A DNA stretch of 64,000 nucleotides, taken from Flavobacterium sp. NRK F7 (GTDB taxonomy: Bacteria; Bacteroidota; Bacteroidia; Flavobacteriales; Flavobacteriaceae). The stretch lies in NCBI RefSeq assembly GCF_024054195.1, contig NZ_JAMXLB010000001.1, forward strand, positions 1,015,583 to 1,079,582, given 5' to 3'. A model generated the notes under the pieces. It saw only the letters and a program-made list of their open reading frames with translations, searched no databases and was not told the origin of the DNA. Numbering within the stretch: the stretch's first letter is position 1; every line of letters begins with the position of its first letter. Shown here in pieces: positions 15,288 through 24,177 of the stretch. A program made the position numbers and the translations under genes.

Positions 15288-18127
15288 TATTTTTTTACTA
15301 ATTTATGTAAGCTACTTTCTCCACTAAGGGTTGTGATTTTAACAAAGTAAATACCATTAGGATAATGAGACATATCAATTGTTTTTGAGTTGTTATTTTG
15401 TAAGATAATTTCTTTTCCTAAAACATCATAAACAGTAATTGTACTTTCTTTTTCTGTACCAATGTTAAAAATTCCTGATGTTGGATTTGGATATAATAAC
15501 AAGTCTTCAGAGTTTATAAAAGAACTAGTAGCTAAGCTTGCACAAGTAACTCCTGAAGCCACTGGTGAGCCAGATAACCAATTTGAAGTTGTTCCATAGA
15601 GATTAAAATTATGCAACACACCACTTGAACCTCCAGAAACTGAATTCGTTAGAGTAGTAACTGCATCGTTATTTGCTTGATCGTAACCTTGATTAAAGGT
15701 ATAATAAGCCAGCAAACCACTTTCATTTCCAAGTAACTCACAATTTTTAGTAGCATTAATTTCAGTAGCAGTTTTTGCAGTATTCCAAATTCTAACTTCA
15801 TCTAAATTTCCTTCATATAGTTCAAAAGGAGCTAAATTATTATAAGATCTTCCACCAATAAGTAAATTATCTGACGTAATATTGATAGTTGCAGTACCCG
15901 TTACACCTAAAACCCCATCAATATAAATTTCTAAATTGTTAGTTGCATTCGCATTTTTGACTACTGCTATATGATGCCAATTACTATTAATACTGATAGA
16001 AGAAGAAATCGTATTATTAATATCATTCACATAGTCATAAATATAAAAATCTACATCTCCATCATCTACACGTAATTTGGTATGGCTCGTATCATTAGAG
16101 TTTTTTGACCATGAAATAATTGTGTTGTTATAATCATAATTGGTTTTTACCCATGCTTCAATCGTAAATTCATTAGGTTTTTCAAAATGAGTTAATTGAA
16201 TATAATCGTTGTTACCATCAAAATTTAAATGAGTAGCAGCTGTTGTGGTAGTAGTTACTTGTACCGCTACACGGTTGCTTGGTGCTGTTTCTGTAATGCG
16301 CTTTACAGTATCACTACCAAAATCAGATACTACAATTTTACCGTCAGCTTGCATAGCTATACCCAAAGGATAATTTAAACCAGTTGCAATTGAGGTAATA
16401 TTTGTACCATCAGCATCCATTCTTTTTACCGTATTATTTCCAGAATCAGTAAATACAATTTTGCCATCAGCTTGAATAAATATTCCTGAGGGAGAATTAA
16501 GTCCGCTTGCTAAGGTTACAATATTTGTGCCGTCTGAATCCATTCTTTTTATAACGTTATTATTTGTGTCAGCCACTACAATTTTGCCATCATCTTGAAT
16601 GGCTAAAGCATAAGGAGAATTAAATCCACTTCCCAAAATTTCTGAATTTGTACCATTCGAATCTAATCGAATAATGTTACTGTCATCTGTTACAGAAACT
16701 ACAATTTTACCATCATTTTGTATGGCAATTCCAGAAGAAAGGTATAGCTCATTAAGTAAAAATGATTCTATATTAGTAGCATCTGGATCCATTCGTTTAA
16801 CACCTTGTGTATAATCAGCCAAAACAATTTTACCATTAGGTTGTACAGTAACCCCAAATGGATCAAATCCGCTTCCTAAGGTTACTATATTACTACCATC
16901 AGCATCCATACGCTTTAATAAACCATTGCCAAAGTCAGCTATTAAAATTTTACCATCATTTTGAATCGCTACTCCTGATGGAAAACGAAATCCAGTTGCA
17001 AGCGTTTCAATAGTGGTAGGATTTATTTGCTCTACATAATACGTGCCAGAAACAAGTACATCCGTACTGGCTAATGGTGAACCACCTGAAGCAGTTGTAA
17101 ACCATTGCGCTGTTGCACCTGTACTGGTAGTAGTAACTAAATCTGCTACGGTACTACCTGGTGTAACAATTTGAGAGTTAGTAGAAACTCTTTTTACAGT
17201 TACAGGTAAAAGGTTTGTGCTTTCTACTCCTGTTACGGTTTGAGAAGCATAATAGGTAAAATTATCATATAATGGATAATTGTTAGTTAATAATATAGTA
17301 CCTGCTGCATCATAATACCACTTAATATTGCTTCCTGTTACTTGGAGGTCATCCACTGTTTTATCATCACCAGTAAAAATTTGAGTCGTATATAAAGTAG
17401 TAGGTGCTGGAACATTCTGATTACATCCAGTACCTGAAGCTGTTGAAAAAGTTCCTACAATGGTTCCATCTTGACTACCGTTGGTAGTGGCAAGATCTGT
17501 AACGGTATTTCCTGAAATACTTTCAAAAGTATAATAAACTTCTAAACCAGCTTCATTACCTGTCAAGCATGTGTTAAAGTTATTGGCTATTTCGGTGCTT
17601 GTTCTTGCTACTGACCAAATACGAACATTATCGAACTTGGCATTGGCATTGGTCATACCATCCATACGATCACCCATTCTAACATTCCCGATACCGAATG
17701 CAGCCATTAAGCCATAAGGTTCATAAGAGGATATAAAAGTGCCATCAATATATACACTTATTTCTGAATATAAGACAATAGCAATATGATACCATTGTCC
17801 TGTATTTAATGTCATTAAATCAATAGTTTCATGGTTTATACCATCGCCAAAAACGTATTTCGCATTACCGTTGCTATCAACATAAAAATCTATAGGCTGT
17901 GGGCTACCCGTGTTGGTAGTAGCAGATACTCCACCATTATAATTTTGTAAAGAATGCATATAGAAATCAAATTCTATTGTAAATCCAGTACTGTTTAATG
18001 AATAATTATTGGGAAGGCTCACATAATTAGCTGTTCCAGCAAGGTCGATAGCATTATTTTGTGCAAATAAGGTGTTTGAAATGCAAAATAGTACAAGTAA
18101 TAATAAACTAAAGTATTTTTGTTTCAT
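15287..18127 (-). CDS. Secreted LamG / beta-propeller protein with T9SS type A sorting domain
   Basis: A 946-aa secreted protein. A signal peptide (residues 1-22, ending LFAQ) is followed by a LamG/concanavalin-like domain (about 25-200), an Ig-like spacer around 245-370, six NHL-type blades (repeated IQNDGKIVVAD...VKRMDADGTNI, about 375-625), a second LamG domain (about 640-840), and a T9SS type A tail (LLYPNPTSGIFNIG ... YPNGIYFVKI). It is exported by type IX secretion and probably anchored at the surface; ligand unknown. It is a paralog of the 449-aa neighbour, and both share the same upstream 26-bp element. Confidence 0.88.
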   Translation of the reverse strand: MKQKYFSLLLLVLFCISNTLFAQNNAIDLAGTANYVSLPNNYSLNSTGFTIEFDFYMHSLQNYNGGVSATTNTGSPQPIDFYVDSNGNAKYVFGDGINHETIDLMTLNTGQWYHIAIVLYSEISVYIDGTFISSYEPYGLMAAFGIGNVRMGDRMDGMTNANAKFDNVRIWSVARTSTEIANNFNTCLTGNEAGLEVYYTFESISGNTVTDLATTNGSQDGTIVGTFSTASGTGCNQNVPAPTTLYTTQIFTGDDKTVDDLQVTGSNIKWYYDAAGTILLTNNYPLYDNFTYYASQTVTGVESTNLLPVTVKRVSTNSQIVTPGSTVADLVTTTSTGATAQWFTTASGGSPLASTDVLVSGTYYVEQINPTTIETLATGFRFPSGVAIQNDGKILIADFGNGLLKRMDADGSNIVTLGSGFDPFGVTVQPNGKIVLADYTQGVKRMDPDATNIESFLLNELYLSSGIAIQNDGKIVVSVTDDSNIIRLDSNGTNSEILGSGFNSPYALAIQDDGKIVVADTNNNVIKRMDSDGTNIVTLASGLNSPSGIFIQADGKIVFTDSGNNTVKRMDADGTNITSIATGLNYPLGIAMQADGKIVVSDFGSDTVKRITETAPSNRVAVQVTTTTTAATHLNFDGNNDYIQLTHFEKPNEFTIEAWVKTNYDYNNTIISWSKNSNDTSHTKLRVDDGDVDFYIYDYVNDINNTISSSISINSNWHHIAVVKNANATNNLEIYIDGVLGVTGTATINITSDNLLIGGRSYNNLAPFELYEGNLDEVRIWNTAKTATEINATKNCELLGNESGLLAYYTFNQGYDQANNDAVTTLTNSVSGGSSGVLHNFNLYGTTSNWLSGSPVASGVTCASLATSSFINSEDLLLYPNPTSGIFNIGTEKESTITVYDVLGKEIILQNNNSKTIDMSHYPNGIYFVKITTLSGESSLHKLVKK

Positions 18128-18185
18128 AGGAAAGTGTTTTTTATAAGGTAAAATTAAATATAATAGCCATTGATGCTTTTTAAAA

Positions 18186-18211
18186 GGGACGAATGGCAGA
18201 AGTTTGTATAT
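18186..18211 (-). repeat. 26-bp shared upstream element, copy A (candidate LytTR operator)
   Basis: Identical over 26 bp to 19670-19695. On the plus strand it begins GGGACGAATGGCAGAAG. Its gene-proximal edge lies 58 bp before the 946-aa start codon and 30 bp beyond a -7-like box (TAATTTTA, minus strand, 18149-18156). See the finding on this element. Confidence 0.7.
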
Positions 18212-18216
18212 GAATG

Positions 18217-18247
18217 AAAAAAGACTTGATTTTCACAAGTCTTTTTT
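18217..18247. terminator. Terminator after the 449-aa LamG gene
   Basis: AAAAAAGACTTG and CAAGTCTTTTTT form a perfect 12-bp stem with a 7-base loop, placed directly after the stop of the gene at 18259. The two LamG genes are therefore separate transcripts. Confidence 0.85.
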
Positions 18248-18258
18248 AAATTAATTTC

Positions 18259-19608
18259 TTATTCTTTTATGATTCTTTGAAAGCTAGCATTTCCATTTTT
18301 ATCAGTCATTTTTAGAATATAAACTCCTTTTGCATTTTTAGATAGATCAAAAGAAGTTGCTGGGGTATCCATTTTTTGATCTAAAATGGTTTTTCCAAAA
18401 ACATCCAATAACTGAACTGTTATATTTTCCTTAGTTTCAATTATTAAAAAGTGATTTACTGGATTAGGATAAGCTAAAATCTTTTTTTCAAATTCAAGAT
18501 TGTTGATTGATAATGTAGCACAATCCGTTGAAGAAAACGTACTATTTACATTGGTATCGGTAAAAGACCAACCTGTACATGGCGCAAAATTAGTATTGCT
18601 TGAATTAGTACCTATTAATCCAGTAAAATCAACAGTATTTCCACAATCAGTAAAAATCCAAGTACAATCTGCAGGAGCTAATACCCATTGTGTATTGTCC
18701 CAAAATATTTCGTAGGCATTTTGAGTTCCGTCACATGAAACTGCTGCAGGGAAATTTGCAGCATTACACACAATTTCATCAGTTTTATAATGCGTTTTTC
18801 CATTTAATGTACCAATAGCATAATAAATGCCAGCATAACTACCAGTTACAGTAACAGCAGGAGCTATTTCTGGAATAGTACAGCCAGTTCCACTAGAAAA
18901 AGAACATAATCCTTCCAGTAATCCATTTTTACGTGGAGAACTTTCTACTCTATTTCTAAAAGTTCCATTGTTTGATCTGTCAAAATTTATGTTTGCCGAT
19001 AAACCCGTTTCTGTATTGTTCAAACAGCCATTGTAGTTGTTAAGAATTTCGGTACTGGTTCTTAAAATACTCCAAATTCTTAAATTGTCAAACTTACAAT
19101 CACCCGAATTATTCGTTCTACTACCTACAGTAATATTTGTACTATTGTCAGACAATGTCAAGGAGAAATTATAATCTACAACAAGATTACCGTTAACAAA
19201 CATTTTAATATTTTTTGTAGCAGTGTTGTTTACTACAAATGCCACATGATACCATTGACCGATATTGAAGCTTGGAGTATTAGGAATAGTTTCCGAAGTT
19301 GAACCATCTCCTAACTTTAGAAAGGAACTTCCAGAATTATCAACATAAAAATCCAAAGGTTTTGCAATAAAGTTAAAAGTATTTCCAGAAAAAAATCTTC
19401 CATTATAATTACTAGCACTGTTAAGATAAAAATCATACTCAATAGTGAAATTATTAATATCAAAAACGTTACTTCCATCACCCAACATCAATGCTCCTCC
19501 AGCTAAATAGAAGTTGTTGTTACCTGAAAGATTAACAGCATTGTTTTGTCCAAAAGTTAAGATAAAACCAAAAGAAAGTAAGAAAGTTACAAAGTATTTT
19601 TGTTTCAT
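18259..19608 (-). CDS. Secreted LamG-domain protein with T9SS type A sorting domain
   Basis: A 449-aa protein with a signal peptide (about residues 1-20, LTFGQ), one LamG/concanavalin-like domain (about 25-200; FTIEYDFYLNSASNYNGR, GQWYHVAFVV, KFDNLRIWSILRT), a middle region with many Cys/Thr (CTWIFTDCGNTVDF, CTGWSF), and a type A T9SS tail (LAYPNPVNHFLIIET ... NAKGVYILKMTD). It resembles the N-terminal half of the 946-aa protein (both begin MKQKYF). It lies directly downstream of a LytTR regulator gene and carries that locus's shared upstream element. Confidence 0.88.
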   Translation of the reverse strand: MKQKYFVTFLLSFGFILTFGQNNAVNLSGNNNFYLAGGALMLGDGSNVFDINNFTIEYDFYLNSASNYNGRFFSGNTFNFIAKPLDFYVDNSGSSFLKLGDGSTSETIPNTPSFNIGQWYHVAFVVNNTATKNIKMFVNGNLVVDYNFSLTLSDNSTNITVGSRTNNSGDCKFDNLRIWSILRTSTEILNNYNGCLNNTETGLSANINFDRSNNGTFRNRVESSPRKNGLLEGLCSFSSGTGCTIPEIAPAVTVTGSYAGIYYAIGTLNGKTHYKTDEIVCNAANFPAAVSCDGTQNAYEIFWDNTQWVLAPADCTWIFTDCGNTVDFTGLIGTNSSNTNFAPCTGWSFTDTNVNSTFSSTDCATLSINNLEFEKKILAYPNPVNHFLIIETKENITVQLLDVFGKTILDQKMDTPATSFDLSKNAKGVYILKMTDKNGNASFQRIIKE

Positions 19609-19632
19609 AAGGTGAGATTTTGAGTTACTTTA

Positions 19633-19640
19633 CAAAAGTA
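19633..19640 (-). promoter_or_regulatory. -7 promoter box for the 449-aa LamG gene
   Basis: TACTTTTG on the minus strand fits TAnnTTTG, 24 bp before the start codon and exactly 30 bp downstream of the edge of the shared element. Confidence 0.6.
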
Positions 19641-19669
19641 AATCAAATACCTATTTCTTATCTTTTTTT

Positions 19670-19695
19670 GGGACGAATGGCAGAAGTTTGTATAT
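19670..19695 (-). repeat. 26-bp shared upstream element, copy B (candidate LytTR operator)
   Basis: Identical to 18186-18211. It sits between the end of the LytTR regulator gene and the 449-aa LamG gene, 61 bp before that gene's start codon. Confidence 0.7.
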
Positions 19696-19699
19696 AAAA

Positions 19700-20350
19700 C
19701 TAAAGTTTGAAAGATAATGTTCTGGAAACGGGTATCTCAAACGAATTGATTTTAAGAGAAGTTGTGCTTTTACTCGTTATTTTATTTTTATTTGCAACAT
19801 AAGAACGATGCACTCTAATAAATTGATTTTGATCTAGTTCTTGATGAAAATGATCTAAAGAATAGCGAACTGTAATCATTTTTGTTGAGGTTTGAATATC
19901 GATATAGTTTTTATCACTTTTAATGAATAAAATGTCATCAAAAGGTAATTTGATTTCCTCATAACCTTCTTTAATAGTAATGAAATTGAGTTTGGTTTGT
20001 TCTATGGCTAATTCAATAGCTGCAATTACGTCTATTGTTTTTATGGGTTTGGTTAAATAAGCAACCGGTTTTATGGTTAATGCTTTTTTCAATGTTTCAA
20101 TTTCAGTTTGGCCTGTAATGAAAATCACTTTTTCACTTTTTAGGTTTTCTTGTGCCCAAATAATTCCAGAGTCTTTACCTTCCACATTGATGTCTAATAA
20201 AATTAGATTTGGGTGATAATCATTTAATTTTTCAGAGGCTTGATTTAATTTATAGGCTAATTCGATATCGAGATACTTATTTTCAACAAGAATCTCTTTG
20301 ATATGATTTGCAATGAGTACTTGATCTTCTACGATTAAAATTTTAGGCAT
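19700..20350 (-). CDS. LytTR-family response regulator
   Basis: A 216-aa two-domain regulator. The receiver domain (1-120) has the acidic pair ED at 8-9, phospho-acceptor Asp53 in LILLDINVEG and Lys101 in YLTKPIK. The LytTR DNA-binding domain covers about 130-216 (DDILFIKSDKNYIDIQT, FIRVHRSYVANKNKI, IPVSRTLSFKL). It is 15 bp downstream of its histidine kinase and directly upstream of a LamG gene. LytTR proteins bind short direct repeats just upstream of the core promoter, where the shared 26-bp element lies. Confidence 0.92.
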   Translation of the reverse strand: MPKILIVEDQVLIANHIKEILVENKYLDIELAYKLNQASEKLNDYHPNLILLDINVEGKDSGIIWAQENLKSEKVIFITGQTEIETLKKALTIKPVAYLTKPIKTIDVIAAIELAIEQTKLNFITIKEGYEEIKLPFDDILFIKSDKNYIDIQTSTKMITVRYSLDHFHQELDQNQFIRVHRSYVANKNKITSKSTTSLKINSFEIPVSRTLSFKL

Positions 20351-20365
20351 AGGGTAATAATAGAT

Positions 20366-22033
20366 TTATTTTTTTACAAATGAGAGTTGAAATCCATTAG
20401 AAGTGTTGATGGTATAGTTTACGTCTAGTTGTAAACAAAGTTGGTGAATTAACTTCGGTTTTATGTTTTCGTTAATACTTGTTTTTCCATTGTCTTGATA
20501 ATTGAAAGAATACCCTTGAGTTTCTTTGGTTATGGAGGTAGTAATTATTTTCTCTTGCGTTGCTGTAAAGGCATATTTGATAGAATTTATTATCAGTTCG
20601 GTGATTAATAACCCAAGATACATGGCGTTTTCAGATTCAATTTTGAAATCGTCAATAGTAAAAGTAAGTGCTACATTTTTATCTTCAGCAATTTCATTGA
20701 AGTTGTTTTTAATTTCTGTCAAATAATCTTTTAAAGCGATTTCGTTTTTGTTTTTATTTTTATACAAATGGCGGTGAAGCGATGCTATGGTTTCAATTTT
20801 GGATAATATTCGCAAGAAATCATTCCGATGTTCTTCCTTTTCTTTTTTTCTAAGTGTGTCGGCAATTAATAAAGTGATTAACTGTAAATTGTTGTTCACG
20901 CGATGATTGGTTTCGCTAATTAAAAATTCATTTTCCTCGGATAGTTTCTCCAACAACTTGTTTTTGTGTTGAATTTTTTTGCTGTAGAATATGAGTATAA
21001 AAACTCCTAAAAGCGATATCAATAAAACTGTAATTAGATAATAGATGTTTTTTTTAGAAGCTTTCAATTGCTTTTCATTGAATTCAATAATAATTTTATT
21101 TTCTAATAGTTCATATCTTTTATTGCTGGAATAAAAGGAAATTTTACTATTTATTTCATTTAACGAATCACCATAAAACATAGCTTCTTTAAAGTTGTTA
21201 TCTAAAGTATTGATGTTCTTTAATTCATTGTAACATTGTTGAATTTGCCATAAATTGTTTATAATTTTAGCTTGATTTACTGCTTCTTTATAAAACTTTT
21301 TGGCGGTTGTTATATCGTTGTCTTTTTGTTGATAGAATCTACCTAGATTGATGCATACGTCAATAAATGCAATTTTTACATCATATTCTTTTGCAATTGC
21401 ATAAGCTTTTAGAAAATAAGGCAATGCATTTTCAGGATTTCTATTAAAATCCAAATAGCCTATTTCATTTAGAGTATAAACGATAATAGATTTGTCCTTA
21501 ATTTCAGTTGCGTTTTCTAAAATTTCATGGCCAATTTCTTTAACTTTAGTAAGAGAATCAGGTGTTGTGTTGTAATATTCGGCAAGGATTGCCATTCTCC
21601 TATTTAAGTAATAGTATTTATAGTGTAAGTTGGTATTCTCGTTAAATAATTTTTCTGCCTCGTAAATATAACTATTGGCTAAGTTTTGTTTTACTAAATA
21701 TCTTGAAACTTCAGCTCTAATAGTTAAAATATGAAACAGTTCATTCCTGTTGTTTACTTTTTTAAAATAGTTTTCGGCTTTGTCTAAAAAATAGAAACAG
21801 CTATCTGCTTTAGAAAGTGATTTTAATATTTGAGCATATCGAATATAATAACTTGCTTTTAAATGGTTATCTTCTTTATTTTCTTTGATTCCTTTTTGAG
21901 TAAAATAAGATGCAGAATCATATTGAAATTGCGATACATAACGATCAATTGTAGTATTATAGTCTTTTTGTCCATACATAAATAGACAGCAAAAAAAAGT
22001 AATAAAAAAAAAGAGGTCTTTTTTTCTTAGCAT
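20366..22033 (-). CDS. TPR sensor histidine kinase (HisKA_2 type)
   Basis: A 555-aa sensor kinase. A signal/first helix (LFFFITFFCCLFMYG) leads into a periplasmic array of tetratricopeptide-like helices (about 30-310), a membrane helix (about 327-348, YYLITVLLISLLGVFILIFY), a short coiled coil and a kinase core. The phospho-acceptor His is in SETNHRVNNNLQLI, the HisKA_2/HWE-like variant, and the ATPase N-box is LLITELIINSIKYAF. The C-terminal ATPase part is short. It is the first gene of the kinase-LytTR pair and probably senses a periplasmic signal through its TPRs. Confidence 0.87.
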   Translation of the reverse strand: MLRKKDLFFFITFFCCLFMYGQKDYNTTIDRYVSQFQYDSASYFTQKGIKENKEDNHLKASYYIRYAQILKSLSKADSCFYFLDKAENYFKKVNNRNELFHILTIRAEVSRYLVKQNLANSYIYEAEKLFNENTNLHYKYYYLNRRMAILAEYYNTTPDSLTKVKEIGHEILENATEIKDKSIIVYTLNEIGYLDFNRNPENALPYFLKAYAIAKEYDVKIAFIDVCINLGRFYQQKDNDITTAKKFYKEAVNQAKIINNLWQIQQCYNELKNINTLDNNFKEAMFYGDSLNEINSKISFYSSNKRYELLENKIIIEFNEKQLKASKKNIYYLITVLLISLLGVFILIFYSKKIQHKNKLLEKLSEENEFLISETNHRVNNNLQLITLLIADTLRKKEKEEHRNDFLRILSKIETIASLHRHLYKNKNKNEIALKDYLTEIKNNFNEIAEDKNVALTFTIDDFKIESENAMYLGLLITELIINSIKYAFTATQEKIITTSITKETQGYSFNYQDNGKTSINENIKPKLIHQLCLQLDVNYTINTSNGFQLSFVKK

Positions 22034-22146
22034 TTTACTTCATTTGGTTATAGCTATATAAACCTACTACTTTTTTTTTATATTTTACAATATTGAGTAT
22101 TTATTTTTTGAATGTTGTAAAAGGATTGGGAACGAAGCAATAGAGA

Positions 22147-23049
22147 TTAGGATTTATAATCTTCCAATCGGCAAGGTCCTTCTAAGAACTCTTTTTTAAT
22201 CTGAAGTGTGCCGTCTTCTTTAGTATCAATAAACCATTTGATTAAAGCGATGGTTCCATTTACAATTTCGATTCCTGTAATGCTTCTAGGGTGCACGCAG
22301 CTGCCATCATTAAAATAATGAAGAGCGTTTTCAATTGGGCTAGGAAATCGAGGTCGGTGGGTGTGACCTGTAATGGTTATTTTGTTGCCGTTATCTGCAA
22401 TCCATTTTTTAATACGTCTTTCCACTTTAATTAATTCAACATAATTTTTTGCAGGGCTTGTTGGGTCTTTAATACCCCAAACTTGTAAGGGTTTCCATAA
22501 AATTCGTACCAAAAAACGATTGATTTTCCAGCCTACATAATTCATGAAATCAGCTTGATGACCGTGAGTTAGAAACAATTCTTGGTTGTGATTGTCCTTG
22601 TTTTCTAATACGATGGCTTCGTTACATTGAATACCTGGAAATAAAGGCACGTTTTCTCCTTTTCGTTGATCAAAGTATTCGTATAAATTTTTTTTGACTA
22701 CATTTTGGTTTCGATACACCATATCGTGATTGCCATAAATGAGATGTAACCTATTGGTCATATAGAATTGTTGGAGTAATTGATATACGTTTTTATTCGC
22801 TTCGAAAATCGTTTTAAAAAACATATTTTCCCATAATTCATCACCATCTCCTAATTCGATATAGGTATAACCTTCTTTAAAATAATGACTCATGGCATGA
22901 AAATAAATATTTCTATTATTAGCAAAGTCATCTGCAAAACTACTGTCGCCGCGGTGACAATCGCTAAATAAAATAAATTTATCAGTATTGGTAAAAGCAA
23001 TCCGTTTAGCTTCTTTATAGGCTTTATTTAATCGATCTTGAGAAGACAT
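22147..23049 (-). CDS. Calcineurin-like metallophosphoesterase
   Basis: A 300-aa cytosolic phosphoesterase. Motifs in order: FSDCHRGDSS (residues 28-37 region), LGDGDELWE, YGNHDMVY, THGHQADF and TGHTHRPRFP. The DxH box here reads DCH, and the GDxxE box is GDGDELW, so the metal site looks complete. The substrate is unknown; UDP-sugar or nucleotide phosphoesters are common for such proteins. It is transcribed alone, with about 113 bp between it and the kinase gene downstream. Confidence 0.82.
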   Translation of the reverse strand: MSSQDRLNKAYKEAKRIAFTNTDKFILFSDCHRGDSSFADDFANNRNIYFHAMSHYFKEGYTYIELGDGDELWENMFFKTIFEANKNVYQLLQQFYMTNRLHLIYGNHDMVYRNQNVVKKNLYEYFDQRKGENVPLFPGIQCNEAIVLENKDNHNQELFLTHGHQADFMNYVGWKINRFLVRILWKPLQVWGIKDPTSPAKNYVELIKVERRIKKWIADNGNKITITGHTHRPRFPSPIENALHYFNDGSCVHPRSITGIEIVNGTIALIKWFIDTKEDGTLQIKKEFLEGPCRLEDYKS

Positions 23050-23186
23050 TTTTTCAAGCTTTAATGGTATATGTTCTTATCAAAAATAGGTTATTTTTAA
23101 TGGAAATACTAGTTTATATGCTAGATTATTTAGCCGTGATAGTAGTGGAAAGCAAATTGTTTCCAAAGGATAGCTTTACTTATAAA

Positions 23187-23219
23187 AAAAGAGCAACTGT
23201 AAAGAAGCTCCTTTTTTTT
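23187..23219. terminator. Weak terminator-like hairpin
   Basis: A-tract GAGC paired with GCTC T-tract around a 12-base loop. The GC stem is only four pairs with a bulge, so it is a weaker call than the others here. Confidence 0.45.
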
Positions 23220-23272
23220 ATTTAGTAATGTAATTTGGAAACGATTTCTTGAATCGGATAGCGCGAAAAGCT

Positions 23273-24055
23273 TTAAATGAATTCCATTTTTTTAGTAATG
23301 GCTTCTTCAATAGCATTCCACAAACCAATTCTTTTTTGAAGGGCAACAATAGATACCTCTTCTACTTCTTGCCATTTTTTAGCATCATTATCGCATAATT
23401 CTTCTACCATTTTCATGGCCATTGGTCCGTGTTCATCGGCATCTAATTCGATATGTCTTTCGAAATAGTAAATCAATTTAGATAAATCTTTATCGGGAAA
23501 ATTAGCTTGAAATTTCTTTAGTATTGCTGTAAACATTTCAGGGATTAAATCTTCTCTACCAAAAGTAAAAGCGGCTGCTATTTGATGTGAATCTCCTTCT
23601 TCAATAACTCGAAATGTAAAATCCAAAAAGGCTTTCACATTTGGATGTAGGTCACTATGTTTAATAGAAACAAAAATATTTTTAGTTGTTTCTACATCGC
23701 TTAGAAAATTTTGAATAGGAAGTGTATCGGCACCTAGAGCTTCCATAGCGTCTAAATATAATTCATAATGGCTTTTTCTGTTGCCATTTTGATCCACGTC
23801 GGTTTCTTCTGCCACTACAATTTCATTAATTAGATAACGAATTTCAGGATTTCCTACAGGTAGCCAAGGTGTTGTAGTGCAGGTTAATTTAGCTTGTAAT
23901 GCTTTTAAAAGTGACATGAAGTCCCATACAGCAAAAACATGATGTTCTAAAAAACAATTTAAATCTTCAACGGTTTTGATTTCATTATATAATGAATGCT
24001 GGAGTAATTGTTCTTTATAAGCTAAGATTTTTTGGTTAACAATTTGGGTATTCAT
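23273..24055 (-). CDS. DUF3050 family protein (heme-oxygenase-like fold)
   Basis: A 260-aa cytosolic protein matching the DUF3050 family as I know it: HHVFAVWDFMSLLKALQ (38-54 region), TPWLPVGNPEIRYLINEIVVAEETD, EEGDSHQIAAAFTFGREDLIPEMF, and YFERHIELDADEHGPMA. The Glu/His/Asp residues in these helices are placed like the ligands of heme-oxygenase-like diiron oxidases, so it may be an oxidase; this is inference. It stands alone between two terminators, with no biosynthetic neighbour to suggest a substrate. Confidence 0.8.
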   Translation of the reverse strand: MNTQIVNQKILAYKEQLLQHSLYNEIKTVEDLNCFLEHHVFAVWDFMSLLKALQAKLTCTTTPWLPVGNPEIRYLINEIVVAEETDVDQNGNRKSHYELYLDAMEALGADTLPIQNFLSDVETTKNIFVSIKHSDLHPNVKAFLDFTFRVIEEGDSHQIAAAFTFGREDLIPEMFTAILKKFQANFPDKDLSKLIYYFERHIELDADEHGPMAMKMVEELCDNDAKKWQEVEEVSIVALQKRIGLWNAIEEAITKKMEFI

Positions 24056-24122
24056 AATGCTGGTTTTTAAAATTATATACGTAACCTATTAGTAAATAGG
24101 TTGCAAATAATGTTCCAAAATT

Positions 24123-24157
24123 AAAAATGCTTCACTAAAAAGCGAAGCATTTTTGAT
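24123..24157. terminator. Terminator
   Basis: AAAAATGCTTC and GAAGCATTTTT, a perfect 11-bp stem after the acyl-CoA dehydrogenase gene (minus strand). Confidence 0.8.
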
Positions 24158-24177
24158 TTTTTTTATCTATTGTACTA

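Noticed and set aside
22147..23049. Second LpxH
   Set aside because: It has calcineurin-fold motifs, but its sequence between them differs from the LpxH-like gene at 5262, so only a general phosphoesterase call is made.
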